Shown here: positions 1 to 8,900 of the stretch, one piece after another
How positions within the stretch are numbered: the first letter of the stretch is position 1
How the letters are laid out: each line of letters begins with the position of its first letter
From: Allomeiothermus sp035760705
GTDB lineage: Bacteria > Deinococcota > Deinococci > Deinococcales > Thermaceae
DNA length: 29,889 bases
Assembly: GCA_035760705.1 (NCBI GenBank)
Contig: DASTSL010000083.1
Location: 1 to 29,889 of the forward strand
Direction: 5' to 3'
Position numbers and translations under genes: made by a program
Notes under the pieces: generated by a model
What the model saw: only the letters and a program-made list of their open reading frames with translations
The model's database searches: none
Told to the model about the DNA's origin: nothing

Positions 1-1
1 A

Positions 2-49
2 CGAATCGAGGGGCTCGATCTGGTCAATCCTTGGATAGGTGCTGCCTGA
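2..49 (+). CDS. possible C-terminal end of an upstream gene (partial)
   Basis: An open frame enters from the left edge and ends at TGA (47-49), giving a tail that ends NPWIGAA. It is 30 nt upstream of the helicase start on the same strand, so an upstream partner gene such as a methyltransferase would be plausible. Fifteen codons cannot identify a product and the frame may be chance. Confidence 0.2.
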   Translation, partial: RIEGLDLVNPWIGAA

Positions 50-78
50 GCACCCGTGTGTCTTGGATGCGCAGCGTT

Positions 79-2640
79 ATGACTAAACCCATCGAACAAA
101 TCCTTGCCGAAAAGCCCAAGGCGCAGCTTCGCATCTACGCCTATTCCCTTGATGCCGAAACGCACCGTGGGCTGCTCAAGATCGGCCAGACCACGCGAGA
201 CGTGAAAACCCGTGTGGCGGAGCAGCTCAAGACGGCGGGCATCACCAACTACCGCATCGAGCTGGACGAACCCGCGGTGCGGGAAGATGGCACGCTGCTT
301 AGTGATTTCGAGGTGAGAGCGGCTCTGGAGCGTAAAGGCCTCGAGCGAGCGACGGGGGAGTGGATGCGCTGCACGGTGGCGGATGTGCAAACCGTGCTGG
401 CCGAGCTGCGTACCGGCAAGCCCCTTTCGGGCACGCGCCACCAGACCTTTCCCATGCGCCGCGAGCAGGCTGAGGCCGTCGAGAAGGCGCTGGCCTACTT
501 TAACTCCATCTGGGGTGAAAACCCCAAGGCTGCGCCCCGCTTCTTGTGGAACGCCAAGATGCGCTTCGGCAAGACCTTTGCCACCTACCAACTGGCCAAG
601 CGGATGGGGGCCAAGCGCGTCCTGATCGTCACCTTCAAGCCAGCAGTGGAGGATGCCTGGCAGAGCGACCTGGAAAGCCACCTGGACTTCGAGGGCTGGC
701 AGTACCTCTCCCGCGCCACCGGCGGAGACCCTACCCAGGTTAGCTCTGATCAGCCATTGGTTTATTTTGGCTCCTTCCAGGATTTGCTCGGTCGTGACGA
801 ATACGGCAACATCAAGGCCCACAACGAATGGCTGCACGCTGTGAACTGGGACTTAGTGGTCTTCGACGAATACCACTTCGGGGCTTGGCGCGAGACGGCC
901 AAGGAGCTGTTCGAGGGCGAAGAGGACGCTAGCGCAGAACTCAAAGCGGAGTACGGCACCACCCTTTCGGGCCGGGTGGCCCAAAGCGTGAGCCTGGCGG
1001 ATTTCGAGGAAGAGTTTAAGGAGCTTGGAGAGGCCGAGACCGAGTTCCTACCGATCACCACCCGGGCCTATCTGTACCTCTCCGGCACGCCGTTTCGCGC
1101 GTTGGCAACCGGCGAGTTCATCGAAGAGCAGATCTTCAACTGGACCTATACCGACGAGCAACGTGCCAAAGAAGCCTTTGCCCGCGAATACCCCGACCAG
1201 CCCAACCCCTACGCTGCCTTGCCGGAGATGCGGCTTTTTACCTACCAGATACCGGATGAGCTACTGGCGATTGCCAGCGGTGGGGAGTTTGACGAATTCG
1301 ACCTCAACGAGTTTTTTGCTGCCAGTGGGGCGGGTGAGCAGGCCACCTTCAAGCATAAGGACGAGGTGCAGAAGTGGCTGGACATTATCCGCGGCAGCTA
1401 CCTGCCCAAGTCGGTGGAGTTTCTCAAAACCGGCACCAAGCCGCCCTTGCCTTACGACGATGTGCGGCTGCTGCCTTACCTCCAACATTCGCTTTGGTTT
1501 CTGCCGAGCGTAGCGTCCTGCTATGCGATGGCCAACCTCCTGGCCGAGCGGCATAACACCTTCTGGCACGATTACACCGTGGTCGTAGCTGCCGGCGCAC
1601 AGGCGGGCATCGGCCTTGCGGCCCTGCCGCCGGTGCGTAAGGCCATCGGCAGCGGGTTCAACACCAAGACTATTACCCTTACCTGCGGCAAACTGACCAC
1701 GGGCGTTACAGTGCCGCAGTGGTCGTCCATTCTGATGCTGCGCAACCTCAAGTCGCCGGAGACTTACTTCCAGGCGGCGTTTCGGGTGCAGTCGCCTTGG
1801 GTCATCAAAAACCCTGATGGCGACGACCCCAACAGGGAACTTATCCTCAAGCCGGTTTGCTTTGTCTTCGACTTTGCGCCTACCCGCGCTTTACGGCAGC
1901 TTTCGGAGTATGCCGTTGGCCTCTCGCCCCACGAGCCCAACCCCGAGAAGGCGGTTAACGAACTCATCGCCTTCCTGCCGGTGCTGGCCTACGACGGCGC
2001 GAACATGACCCAGATTGACGCTGGCGGCATCCTCGACATCGCTATTGCGGGCACTTCGGCCACGCTGCTAGCGCGTAAATGGGAGTCGGCGCTTTTGGTC
2101 AACGTGGACAATGACACCCTGCGGCGCATCCTGAACAACCCTGATGCGTTAGCTGCGGTGGAGCGCATCGAGGGTTGGCGCAGCTTGGGCGATAACATCA
2201 TCGAGACTGTCATCAACCAGAGCGAAAAGATCAAGCAGCTCAAGAAGAAAGCCAAGGAGGGCGGACTTACCGAAAAGGAGAAGGGAGAACTCTCCAAAGA
2301 GGAGAAAGAATACAAGTCCAAGCGCAAGCAGATCCAGGAAAAGCTAATCAAGTTTGCTACGCGCATCCCCGCCTTCATGTACCTGACCGATTTCCGCGAG
2401 AACACCCTGCAAGACGTGATCACTCGGCTCGAGCCGGATCTATTCCTTACCGTTACCGGGCTGACCATAGACGACTTCCACCTGCTGGTGCGCCTTAAGG
2501 TGTTCAACACCGAGCAGATGAACCAGGCCATCTTTGCTTTCCGCCGCTACGAGGACGCTTCGCTGCGCTATGCGGGCATCGACAGCCACCCTGGCCTGAC
2601 GCATTACGGCTTGTACGATACCGTGGTGGCGAAGGAGTGA
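79..2640 (+). CDS. GIY-YIG (T5orf172/MUG113-like) nuclease fused to SF2 DEAD/DEAH helicase, restriction-type
   Basis: An 853-residue protein if translation starts at the ATG at 79; the frame is open back to a TTG at 31, but the homologous-looking part begins after 79. Residues 18-95 resemble a GIY-YIG nuclease of the T5orf172 kind: RIYAY at 18-22, KIG at 34-36, Arg40 and Arg45, Glu94. A superfamily 2 helicase follows: Walker A-like MRFGKT (161-166), DEYH box (263-266), SGTP (335-338), a TTGV segment near 540 and QAAFRVQ (565-571) in the motif VI position. A Lys/Glu-rich probable coiled coil covers about 714-760. This domain order fits ATP-driven DNA cleavage, as in restriction and phage-defence enzymes; the role is inferred. 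The gene has only about two CTCGAG hexamers in 2.6 kb, far fewer than most neighbours, which suggests acquisition. Any modification partner would lie to the left of the window. Confidence 0.8.
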   Translation: MTKPIEQILAEKPKAQLRIYAYSLDAETHRGLLKIGQTTRDVKTRVAEQLKTAGITNYRIELDEPAVREDGTLLSDFEVRAALERKGLERATGEWMRCTVADVQTVLAELRTGKPLSGTRHQTFPMRREQAEAVEKALAYFNSIWGENPKAAPRFLWNAKMRFGKTFATYQLAKRMGAKRVLIVTFKPAVEDAWQSDLESHLDFEGWQYLSRATGGDPTQVSSDQPLVYFGSFQDLLGRDEYGNIKAHNEWLHAVNWDLVVFDEYHFGAWRETAKELFEGEEDASAELKAEYGTTLSGRVAQSVSLADFEEEFKELGEAETEFLPITTRAYLYLSGTPFRALATGEFIEEQIFNWTYTDEQRAKEAFAREYPDQPNPYAALPEMRLFTYQIPDELLAIASGGEFDEFDLNEFFAASGAGEQATFKHKDEVQKWLDIIRGSYLPKSVEFLKTGTKPPLPYDDVRLLPYLQHSLWFLPSVASCYAMANLLAERHNTFWHDYTVVVAAGAQAGIGLAALPPVRKAIGSGFNTKTITLTCGKLTTGVTVPQWSSILMLRNLKSPETYFQAAFRVQSPWVIKNPDGDDPNRELILKPVCFVFDFAPTRALRQLSEYAVGLSPHEPNPEKAVNELIAFLPVLAYDGANMTQIDAGGILDIAIAGTSATLLARKWESALLVNVDNDTLRRILNNPDALAAVERIEGWRSLGDNIIETVINQSEKIKQLKKKAKEGGLTEKEKGELSKEEKEYKSKRKQIQEKLIKFATRIPAFMYLTDFRENTLQDVITRLEPDLFLTVTGLTIDDFHLLVRLKVFNTEQMNQAIFAFRRYEDASLRYAGIDSHPGLTHYGLYDTVVAKE

Positions 2641-2683
2641 AGCATGGTCATGTAAAGTGGACACTCCGCTGCTGAACCGGGCG

Positions 2684-2746
2684 TTATAAGTGCCCTAACC
2701 CATTCCCCTCGAGCAGCTCCCGCACCCACACCTTCTCCCCCCGCTT
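2684..2746 (-). pseudogene. duplicated 3' end of the Gfo/Idh oxidoreductase gene
   Basis: Positions 2691-2746 match 5426-5481 at 54 of 56 bases in the same orientation; mismatches are at 2696 and 2716. Read on the minus strand it encodes 20 residues (KRGEKVWVRE then LLEGNGLGHL) and its own TAA at 2684-2686, against LLEGNGLGQLA in the intact gene. Similarity ends abruptly on both sides. It is a relic or integration scar, not an independent gene. Confidence 0.85.
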
Positions 2747-2756
2747 GCGCGCGTTA

Positions 2757-3224
2757 TTATGGTTTGAACCTTACCCGGGTGAAGCCTAGGTTATCGCTGT
2801 CGAAAGAGTAGCCCCGGCTCAGGTCGGCCTCCGGCTGGCTGGGATCGGCGAACGTCATCAAGTCGATTAACGGCTCCAGAGTTCGGTCCAGCAAGACCGT
2901 CAGGCCCAGCCACTCCTCCCGCGCCCGCTCGAAGGCCACACGGTTGAGCAGGAGCTGCTCGAGTTCCATCACTCCTGCCCGCAGCCGGGCCAGATCCCTA
3001 AGGTAGCGCGGGTAGGCCTCATCTGGGGGCTCCGCGGGTCGAACAGCAAGACCCAACAGCAAGGCATTGACCTGCCCGTTCAGCCCCGAGATGGCCTGGG
3101 TTACTGCGGCAGCGAGCTCGAGGCCTCCTGGGCCAGGCTCCCGAGCCAGACGGCTCAGCGCCTCGGCTGCCTCGAGCAGGCTCCCCCGCAGCGCTTCCAG
3201 GTCGGGGTCAGAGATGGGCTGCAT
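2757..3224 (-). CDS. hypothetical helical protein
   Basis: A 155-residue protein that I do not recognise. The frame is open 16 codons further upstream, but the ATG at 3224 is preferred because a TATACT -10 box sits 6 nt in front of it. The sequence is rich in Leu, Ala, Glu and Arg and looks almost wholly alpha-helical, with no signal peptide or membrane segment, so it is probably cytoplasmic. CTCGAG occurs three times in under 0.5 kb, like the native genes and unlike the VWA gene divergent from it. Its TAA stop lies 10 bp from the oxidoreductase relic, so it is inside the repeat-bounded block. Confidence 0.6.
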   Translation of the reverse strand: MQPISDPDLEALRGSLLEAAEALSRLAREPGPGGLELAAAVTQAISGLNGQVNALLLGLAVRPAEPPDEAYPRYLRDLARLRAGVMELEQLLLNRVAFERAREEWLGLTVLLDRTLEPLIDLMTFADPSQPEADLSRGYSFDSDNLGFTRVRFKP

Positions 3225-3230
3225 GTTGCC

Positions 3231-3236
3231 AGTATA
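3231..3236 (-). promoter_or_regulatory. -10 box, leaderless promoter of the hypothetical gene
   Basis: TATACT on the minus strand is followed by 6 nt and the ATG at 3224. The -35 position (about 3254-3259, GGTCGG) is poor. It faces the divergent promoter at 3264-3292. Confidence 0.5.
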
Positions 3237-3263
3237 TCCATCGAGCAGGTCATCCGACCATCC

Positions 3264-3292
3264 TTGTCCCAATTCCTAAAATGTATTAGATT
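3264..3292 (+). promoter_or_regulatory. promoter of the VWA lipoprotein gene, leaderless
   Basis: TTGTCC (3264-3269), a 17-bp spacer and TAGATT (3287-3292), then 6 nt to the ATG at 3299. There is no Shine-Dalgarno sequence, so the transcript would begin at or next to the start codon. Confidence 0.6.
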
Positions 3293-3298
3293 AGATCC

Positions 3299-4802
3299 AT
3301 GAGCGGGTTTCTTGTTTCGTTTGTGATAACTGCACTGCTATCGGCCTGTTCTGTCAACCCCAGCAAGGTAGATCTTGTTCAGGAACGACCTGACCCTAAT
3401 TCTGTCACTGTTAAGTTTGATCCCAAGGTAGGTATGGATGGGGGTGTAAGCGCACAGGGGATCGATATCAACCTATGCACCTTCACCCTCAATTATCCTC
3501 ATCAGTCGGGGTACAATCCTACCGAAGTCAAGGCCGATGCTATCGGTCAATGCCCACCTAGCAGCGAGCCCTTCCTCCTCACAGCGTTCCTGGAGCTAGA
3601 ACGAAACCAGGGTGGAGCCTGGACCAAGGTTGCCACCGGCCCCCGGGTCCGTAAGGAAGTGGGGGGCGGCAGGTGCGACCTGGAGGCAGTACGAGCTGGT
3701 CGTTGTGGACACTTGCCGTGACGGAGTCTACCGAAGCAAGCTCAACATTGAGGCGGTCAACCCTAGTGGCGGGGTGATCGCGGTTCCGCTGGCACGGCGG
3801 TACTCCAGCGTGCGCAATGTTCAGTGCAAACCCCGCGCAGTATCGTTGGTGGTCGACGATACCGGCTCAATGGACAGCGTCATTGGAGCAGTCAAGGCTT
3901 CCCTCACCGGGTATATCAACGGCATCCCTGAGGACGAGTACACCCTGTGGAACCTGATCACCTTCAAAGATGACGTCAGTGTCCGGGGCACCACCACTAA
4001 CCGCAGCACCATCCTTGGTTGGGTAGGCAGCCTCTACGCCTGGGGTGGCGACGATTGCCCCGAGAACGTTCTGGGCGGAATCAGCTCGGGGATCTGGGCT
4101 CTTTTGCCCTATGTCGACCACACTCGAGACCTAGTGGTGATTACCGACGCCTCATCCCAACCCGGCGACGTGAGCGGGATCCTTGCAGCGGCCAAGCTCA
4201 ACAATGTCCGGGTGAGCGTGCTGCTCTCAGGGGATTGTGGCCTCCCGCCCGCTTCGGTATCCAGCCGAGCAGGTATTGGTGTTCGTAGCGTAAGCACAAC
4301 GGCGCTTTCTAGCCAGGTAGTGCTCAAGCGCATCGCCGAGGAAACCGGGGGCAAGTACTTCTACCTCCCCGGCGGAAGCCAGCCCGACTTCGAGCATGCC
4401 CTGGGTGAGATCTTCAACAACATCCGGGACACCGACCCTCCCACGGTCGACCGTGAGCCCCCCAGTGTTACCGTGAGCGTTACCCCATCTACCCTCTGGC
4501 CGCCTAACCACAAGCTGGTCGAGGTCAAGCTCGCTGTGAGCGTCAGCGACAACCTCGACCCCACCCCCAGGGTGGAGCTGGTCGGGGTGAAGGTGAGCGA
4601 GCCCGACGACGGCCAGGGCGACGGGAACACCGACGACGACGTGCAGATCACCGCTGACGGCCGGATCTTCGTGCGGGCCGAGCGCAGCGCTCAGGGCAAC
4701 CGCCGCGTCTATACGATCACGTATCGGGCCACCGACGCCAGTGGGAACATCGGCTATGGCTCGGCTGATGTGGTGGTGCCCCACGACCGCTCCGGAAAGT
4801 AG
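3299..4802 (+). pseudogene. secreted VWA-domain lipoprotein, interrupted by a frameshift
   Basis: Two overlapping frames form one protein of about 500 residues. The first (from 3299) begins with a signal peptide and lipobox (LLSAC) and runs into a TGA at 3719-3721. The second, one base later, is open to TAG at 4800-4802. The switch falls near a run of six G at 3661-3666, as expected from one extra G. The second part carries a von Willebrand A domain with MIDAS residues DDTGSM (from 3855), a GGDDCPE segment and a TDAS strand. The C-terminal 110 residues form an Ig-like module beginning TLWPPNHK and ending in a VPHD segment, known from many secreted bacterial proteins. A role in metal-dependent binding at the cell surface is inferred. 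A sequencing error, a true pseudogene or slippage would look alike here. CTCGAG is nearly absent (about one in 1.5 kb). Confidence 0.8.
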
Positions 4803-4810
4803 TTTACTGA

Positions 4811-5023
4811 AGCTTCGCATCCACGTTACACACCGATGAAGACCCCAATTTGTGTTACGAAATCGCTGTCTTCGAAAGCAAAGAAGCGTACCAATACGTC
4901 GGGGATTTGCCGAGAGTGGGATGAGTGTAATCGCAAACTGATGAAATCCTGGAAGCGGAACCTGAATGACACCCTGGCGAAATCCTGTACACCAACCAGG
5001 AGCGTACGTCGTCGAATGTTTGG
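4811..5023 (+). pseudogene. relic of an antibiotic biosynthesis monooxygenase (ABM)-like gene
   Basis: One reading frame starts just after the VWA gene and shows two stretches typical of small ABM-fold monooxygenases. One reads EDPNLCYEIAVFESKEAYQY and the other EILEAEPE, a stop, then HPGEILYTNQE; in relatives I would expect Trp at that stop (EPEWHxGEI). Internal stops are TGA at 4922, TAA at 4928 and TGA at 4967, with a final TAG at 5024-5026. No start codon or upstream strand is left, since the frame is blocked by TGA at 4808-4810. The family call rests on remembered sequence patterns. Confidence 0.45.
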
Positions 5024-5026
5024 TAG

Positions 5027-5415
5027 CGCCATCAGATTGAAGAACCCCAAAGTGCCCATGCATGAAGCGCAAACATACGCAGACTGAACATGCGGCGGCA
5101 ACGTCGTCTGTCCATGGGATGCTCCGCCTACCGTACGCCAGTCCGCTACAGCGTTGACTAGATTGAGTTCCTCCAGGGTGACTTTGTCAAAAGTCACCCT
5201 GACCGATCCTTGCCGCCCGCCCGCTGGGCGGAGCGGGCCTCCGCGCGCAGTGAAGGGCCGCTAGGCCCCCGGCGATGCCACTACTCAAGCAGCATGCTCG
5301 GGAGCGATAGGGAGAATGAGCACTCCAGCGTAAGCTTGTTATTCTGCCCTTCTGACAAACTTAGGCTGGGGCAACTTAGCGGGCGTCGCTTTCAGGGCGA
5401 AAGGTAGCACAACCG
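5027..5415. other. non-coding stretch inside the mosaic block
   Basis: No convincing gene on either strand. It holds a perfect hairpin (5175-5200), a smaller GC hairpin with arms CCGCCC/GGGCGG (5217-5231) and a CTTTC/GAAAG stem (5389-5403) near the oxidoreductase stop. With the ABM relic upstream, this looks like decaying DNA. Confidence 0.5.
5175..5200. repeat. perfect 11-bp inverted repeat
   Basis: AGGGTGACTTT, a GTCA loop and AAAGTCACCCT. No T-tract follows on either strand, so it is not an obvious terminator. It may be an element end or a protein-binding site. Confidence 0.6.
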
Positions 5416-6642
5416 TTACGCCAACTGCCCCAACCCATTCCCCTCGAGCAACTCCCGCACCCACACCTTCTCCCCCCGCTTCACCGACTCCTCTGCGGCC
5501 ACCCCGATCACCACGCTCCAGAAGCCCTCCTCGGCGGTGGCCGCCGTGCCGCGCTGAAGCGAGGGCTTGCCGTCCATAGCCTCGATCCAGCGCAGGTGCT
5601 CGTAGTAGGTGCCGCCGTTGTGGCCGCTTTCCTCGATGAGGGCGGGGTAGCTGGGGGTCATGACCCGGGAGGTGCGGTCGGGGAGGCAGATGACCTCGAG
5701 GTAGCTCCCCCACTGCGAGTGGGCCTGCCCGTTCTCGCCCTCGCTGGCCTTGAGGCGGCCCTCGTCGCCGCACAGCACCAGTTCTTCGTAGACCATGGGC
5801 GCGAACATGCACAAATTGAAGTTGGCCCGGATGCCGTTTTCGTACTCCACGATCACGAAGGCGTTGTCCAGGATGTCCGAGCGCTCGCCCTCGTACTCGA
5901 AGTCACGGAAGTTCACCGCCTGGCTCCCCGACGCGTAGACCATCACCGGCCTCGACTCGGCGAAGAGGTTGAAGAGGTCGAAGTAGTGGCAGCACTTCTC
6001 CACCAGGGTGCCGCCCGAGTACTTCGAGAACTTGTTCCACTGCCGCACCTTGTCGAGGAAGGGCTCGCGGTGCTCGAGGATGGTGATGGTCTTGATCTCG
6101 CCCAGGCTACGCCGCACCTTGGCCTCGTGGATGGCCTCGACGTAGATGGGCTTGTAGCGGTACTGGAGCCCGATCTGCAGGACTTTCGGATAGCTCTGGG
6201 CGATCTGCCAGATCGCGTAGGCGTCTTTTAGGTTGGTGGCCATGGGCTTTTCCAGCAGGATGTGCTTGCCGGATTGCACCGCCACCTTGAGCACGTCCAG
6301 GTGGGTGTGGTTGGGGGTGCAGATGATCAGCCCGTCTACCGCCGGGTCGTTGCAGGCGGCCTCGAGGCTGTCGTAGACCACCAAGGGCTCTTCGGAGAAG
6401 CGAGCCTTGGCGCGGCGGGCCCCCTCCACGCTCGAGGGGTTGGGGTCATAGACCCCGTGGACGGTACAGCGACCCTCGAGCATCGTTACGGTGATGTGCT
6501 CCTGGCCGTTGACCCCGGTCCCGATCACGTTGAAGCGGTACTTGAGGGGGCCGGGGTCCATCAAAAAGCGGTCTTCCTTGGGCACGTAGGCGAACTTCGG
6601 CACGAGGGCGTGACCCCGGTTGGCGAACTCCTTGTTCTTCAT
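5416..6642 (-). CDS. Gfo/Idh/MocA family NAD(P)-dependent oxidoreductase
   Basis: A 408-residue protein starting at the ATG at 6642; the frame is open 14 codons upstream, but a TATAAT box lies 6 nt before this ATG. A Rossmann motif GTGVNG occurs at 41-46 after an unusual N-terminal extension of about 35 residues. ICTPNHTH (107-114) and the dinucleotide-binding EKP at 131-133 are typical of the family. GGTLVEKCCHYFDL holds the expected catalytic His219. Members oxidise or reduce sugars, inositols and related polyols with NAD(P); the substrate cannot be read from the sequence. Its last 20 codons are duplicated at 2684-2746. No sugar operon accompanies it, and the next gene on this strand (6733-7230) has its own start signals. 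Confidence 0.9.
   Translation of the reverse strand: MKNKEFANRGHALVPKFAYVPKEDRFLMDPGPLKYRFNVIGTGVNGQEHITVTMLEGRCTVHGVYDPNPSSVEGARRAKARFSEEPLVVYDSLEAACNDPAVDGLIICTPNHTHLDVLKVAVQSGKHILLEKPMATNLKDAYAIWQIAQSYPKVLQIGLQYRYKPIYVEAIHEAKVRRSLGEIKTITILEHREPFLDKVRQWNKFSKYSGGTLVEKCCHYFDLFNLFAESRPVMVYASGSQAVNFRDFEYEGERSDILDNAFVIVEYENGIRANFNLCMFAPMVYEELVLCGDEGRLKASEGENGQAHSQWGSYLEVICLPDRTSRVMTPSYPALIEESGHNGGTYYEHLRWIEAMDGKPSLQRGTAATAEEGFWSVVIGVAAEESVKRGEKVWVRELLEGNGLGQLA
5426..5481 (-). repeat. 56-bp direct repeat, intact copy inside the oxidoreductase gene
   Basis: Partner of 2691-2746 (54/56 identical, offset 2735 bp). It lies wholly in the C-terminal codons of the oxidoreductase, as expected if the distal copy was made by recombination or integration at this gene end. 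Confidence 0.85.
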
Positions 6643-6648
6643 GACTGA

Positions 6649-6677
6649 ATTATAAATCTTAGATTCAAAAAGCCCAA
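6649..6677 (-). promoter_or_regulatory. promoter of the oxidoreductase gene, leaderless
   Basis: On the minus strand TTGGGC (6672-6677), a 17-bp spacer and a perfect TATAAT (6649-6654), then 6 nt to the ATG at 6642. Confidence 0.7.
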
Positions 6678-6695
6678 CGCTCAAAGATAAATCTC

Positions 6696-6734
6696 CTCCC
6701 TCTGGGAGAGCGCTTGGGGTGAGAGAAAAGCGCT
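6696..6734 (-). terminator. two adjacent hairpins after the hypothetical gene (weak terminator candidate)
   Basis: On the minus strand AGCGCTT/AAGCGCT (6709-6715 with 6728-6734, overlapping the TAG stop) and CTCCC/GGGAG (6696-6708). No clear U-tract follows, so termination is doubtful. They sit just upstream of the oxidoreductase promoter. Confidence 0.3.
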
Positions 6735-7230
6735 AAGCTATCCCCAGGGTCGACCGAATCTCGTTCAGGGTGTCCTTCTCGGCCTGCGAGACCTGCTCGC
6801 CGCCGATGCCCAGGAAGCCCCCCTCTTTGGCGGCCTGGGCCACCCGCTCTGCTACCCCCACCACGTACTGCTGGTAGGCGGAGACGTCCTCGGGGGTGGT
6901 CTTGGTCTGGACGAGCCAGAAAGCGCTGCGCAGGCGCTCGAGCATGGCGTTCTTGGCCTCCTCGAAGGTCTTGAAGCGCTGGCCGTCTCGTTGGCGTTCC
7001 TCCCGTTGCCGCTCCTCGTCTTCGGGCTTGAGGCTGGCGGCGATGGCCTGGAGGAGCGGAGCGCTCGAGGCCTCGGCCAGCTCCTTCATGGCCTTCACGG
7101 TGGCGATCCCCTCGGCGATGATCCCGGTGAGCCCGGACGGGGCCGCTGCCAGGATCGCCGCCGCCGCCGTAGCGGGGCCGCTCAGCACCTTGTCCCATTC
7201 TTCCGGGGTGAAGTTATCCTTGACGCTCAT
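6733..7230 (-). CDS. conserved-looking hypothetical protein
   Basis: A 165-residue soluble protein of unknown function. The start is firm: GGAGGT (7235-7240) precedes the ATG by 4 nt. The N-terminal half (FTPEEWDKVLSGPATAAAA) is followed by an Ala-rich helix, a highly charged Glu/Arg linker at about 72-85 and a helical C-terminal part. There is no signal peptide or clear membrane span, although residues 15-45 are rather hydrophobic. It is divergent from glpK. No catalytic motif is visible. Unlike several neighbours it uses a strong Shine-Dalgarno, so a 5' untranslated region is expected. Confidence 0.75.
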   Translation of the reverse strand: MSVKDNFTPEEWDKVLSGPATAAAAILAAAPSGLTGIIAEGIATVKAMKELAEASSAPLLQAIAASLKPEDEERQREERQRDGQRFKTFEEAKNAMLERLRSAFWLVQTKTTPEDVSAYQQYVVGVAERVAQAAKEGGFLGIGGEQVSQAEKDTLNEIRSTLGIA

Positions 7231-7371
7231 GTTGACCTCCGGGTTCTAGCGTCGCATATCCGGGTCAAGATAGGTGTGGGGTATTCTTCAACCTAATGCC
7301 TTACGCCCACTGGGATGCCAACCCAGAAAACCCTAACCGGTAAAATCAGTCGTCGAAGCCTAGGAGGCTTT

Positions 7372-7409
7372 ATGCACCCGTCAATCCACGGCAACCCCAG
7401 GGAGGTCTT

Positions 7410-7425
<16 letters not shown>
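7372..7425 (+). CDS. 17-codon upstream ORF overlapping the glpK start
   Basis: ATG at 7372 with its own AGGAGG (7362-7367) encodes MHPSIHGNPREVLCPTC and ends at TAG 7423-7425, 16 nt inside glpK in another frame. The glpK Shine-Dalgarno GGAGGT (7401-7406) is inside this ORF. A ribosome finishing here would be next to the glpK start, so translational coupling is plausible. Too short to test by codon bias. Confidence 0.4.

Positions 7426-8896
<1,471 letters not shown>

Positions 8897-8900
<4 letters not shown>

Noticed and set aside
2635..2667. Terminator after the helicase gene (GGAGTG/CACTCC)
   Set aside because: A 6-bp stem with a loop of about 21 nt and no U-tract is too weak to call.
4826..5197. 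123-codon minus-strand frame
   Set aside because: It starts inside the perfect hairpin, has no recognisable product and runs antisense to the ABM relic, which explains the sequence better.
2684..5481. Integrative mobile element with its own integrase
   Set aside because: The flanking repeats fit, but no recombinase, transposase or replication gene is present, so only a scar or degraded element can be claimed.
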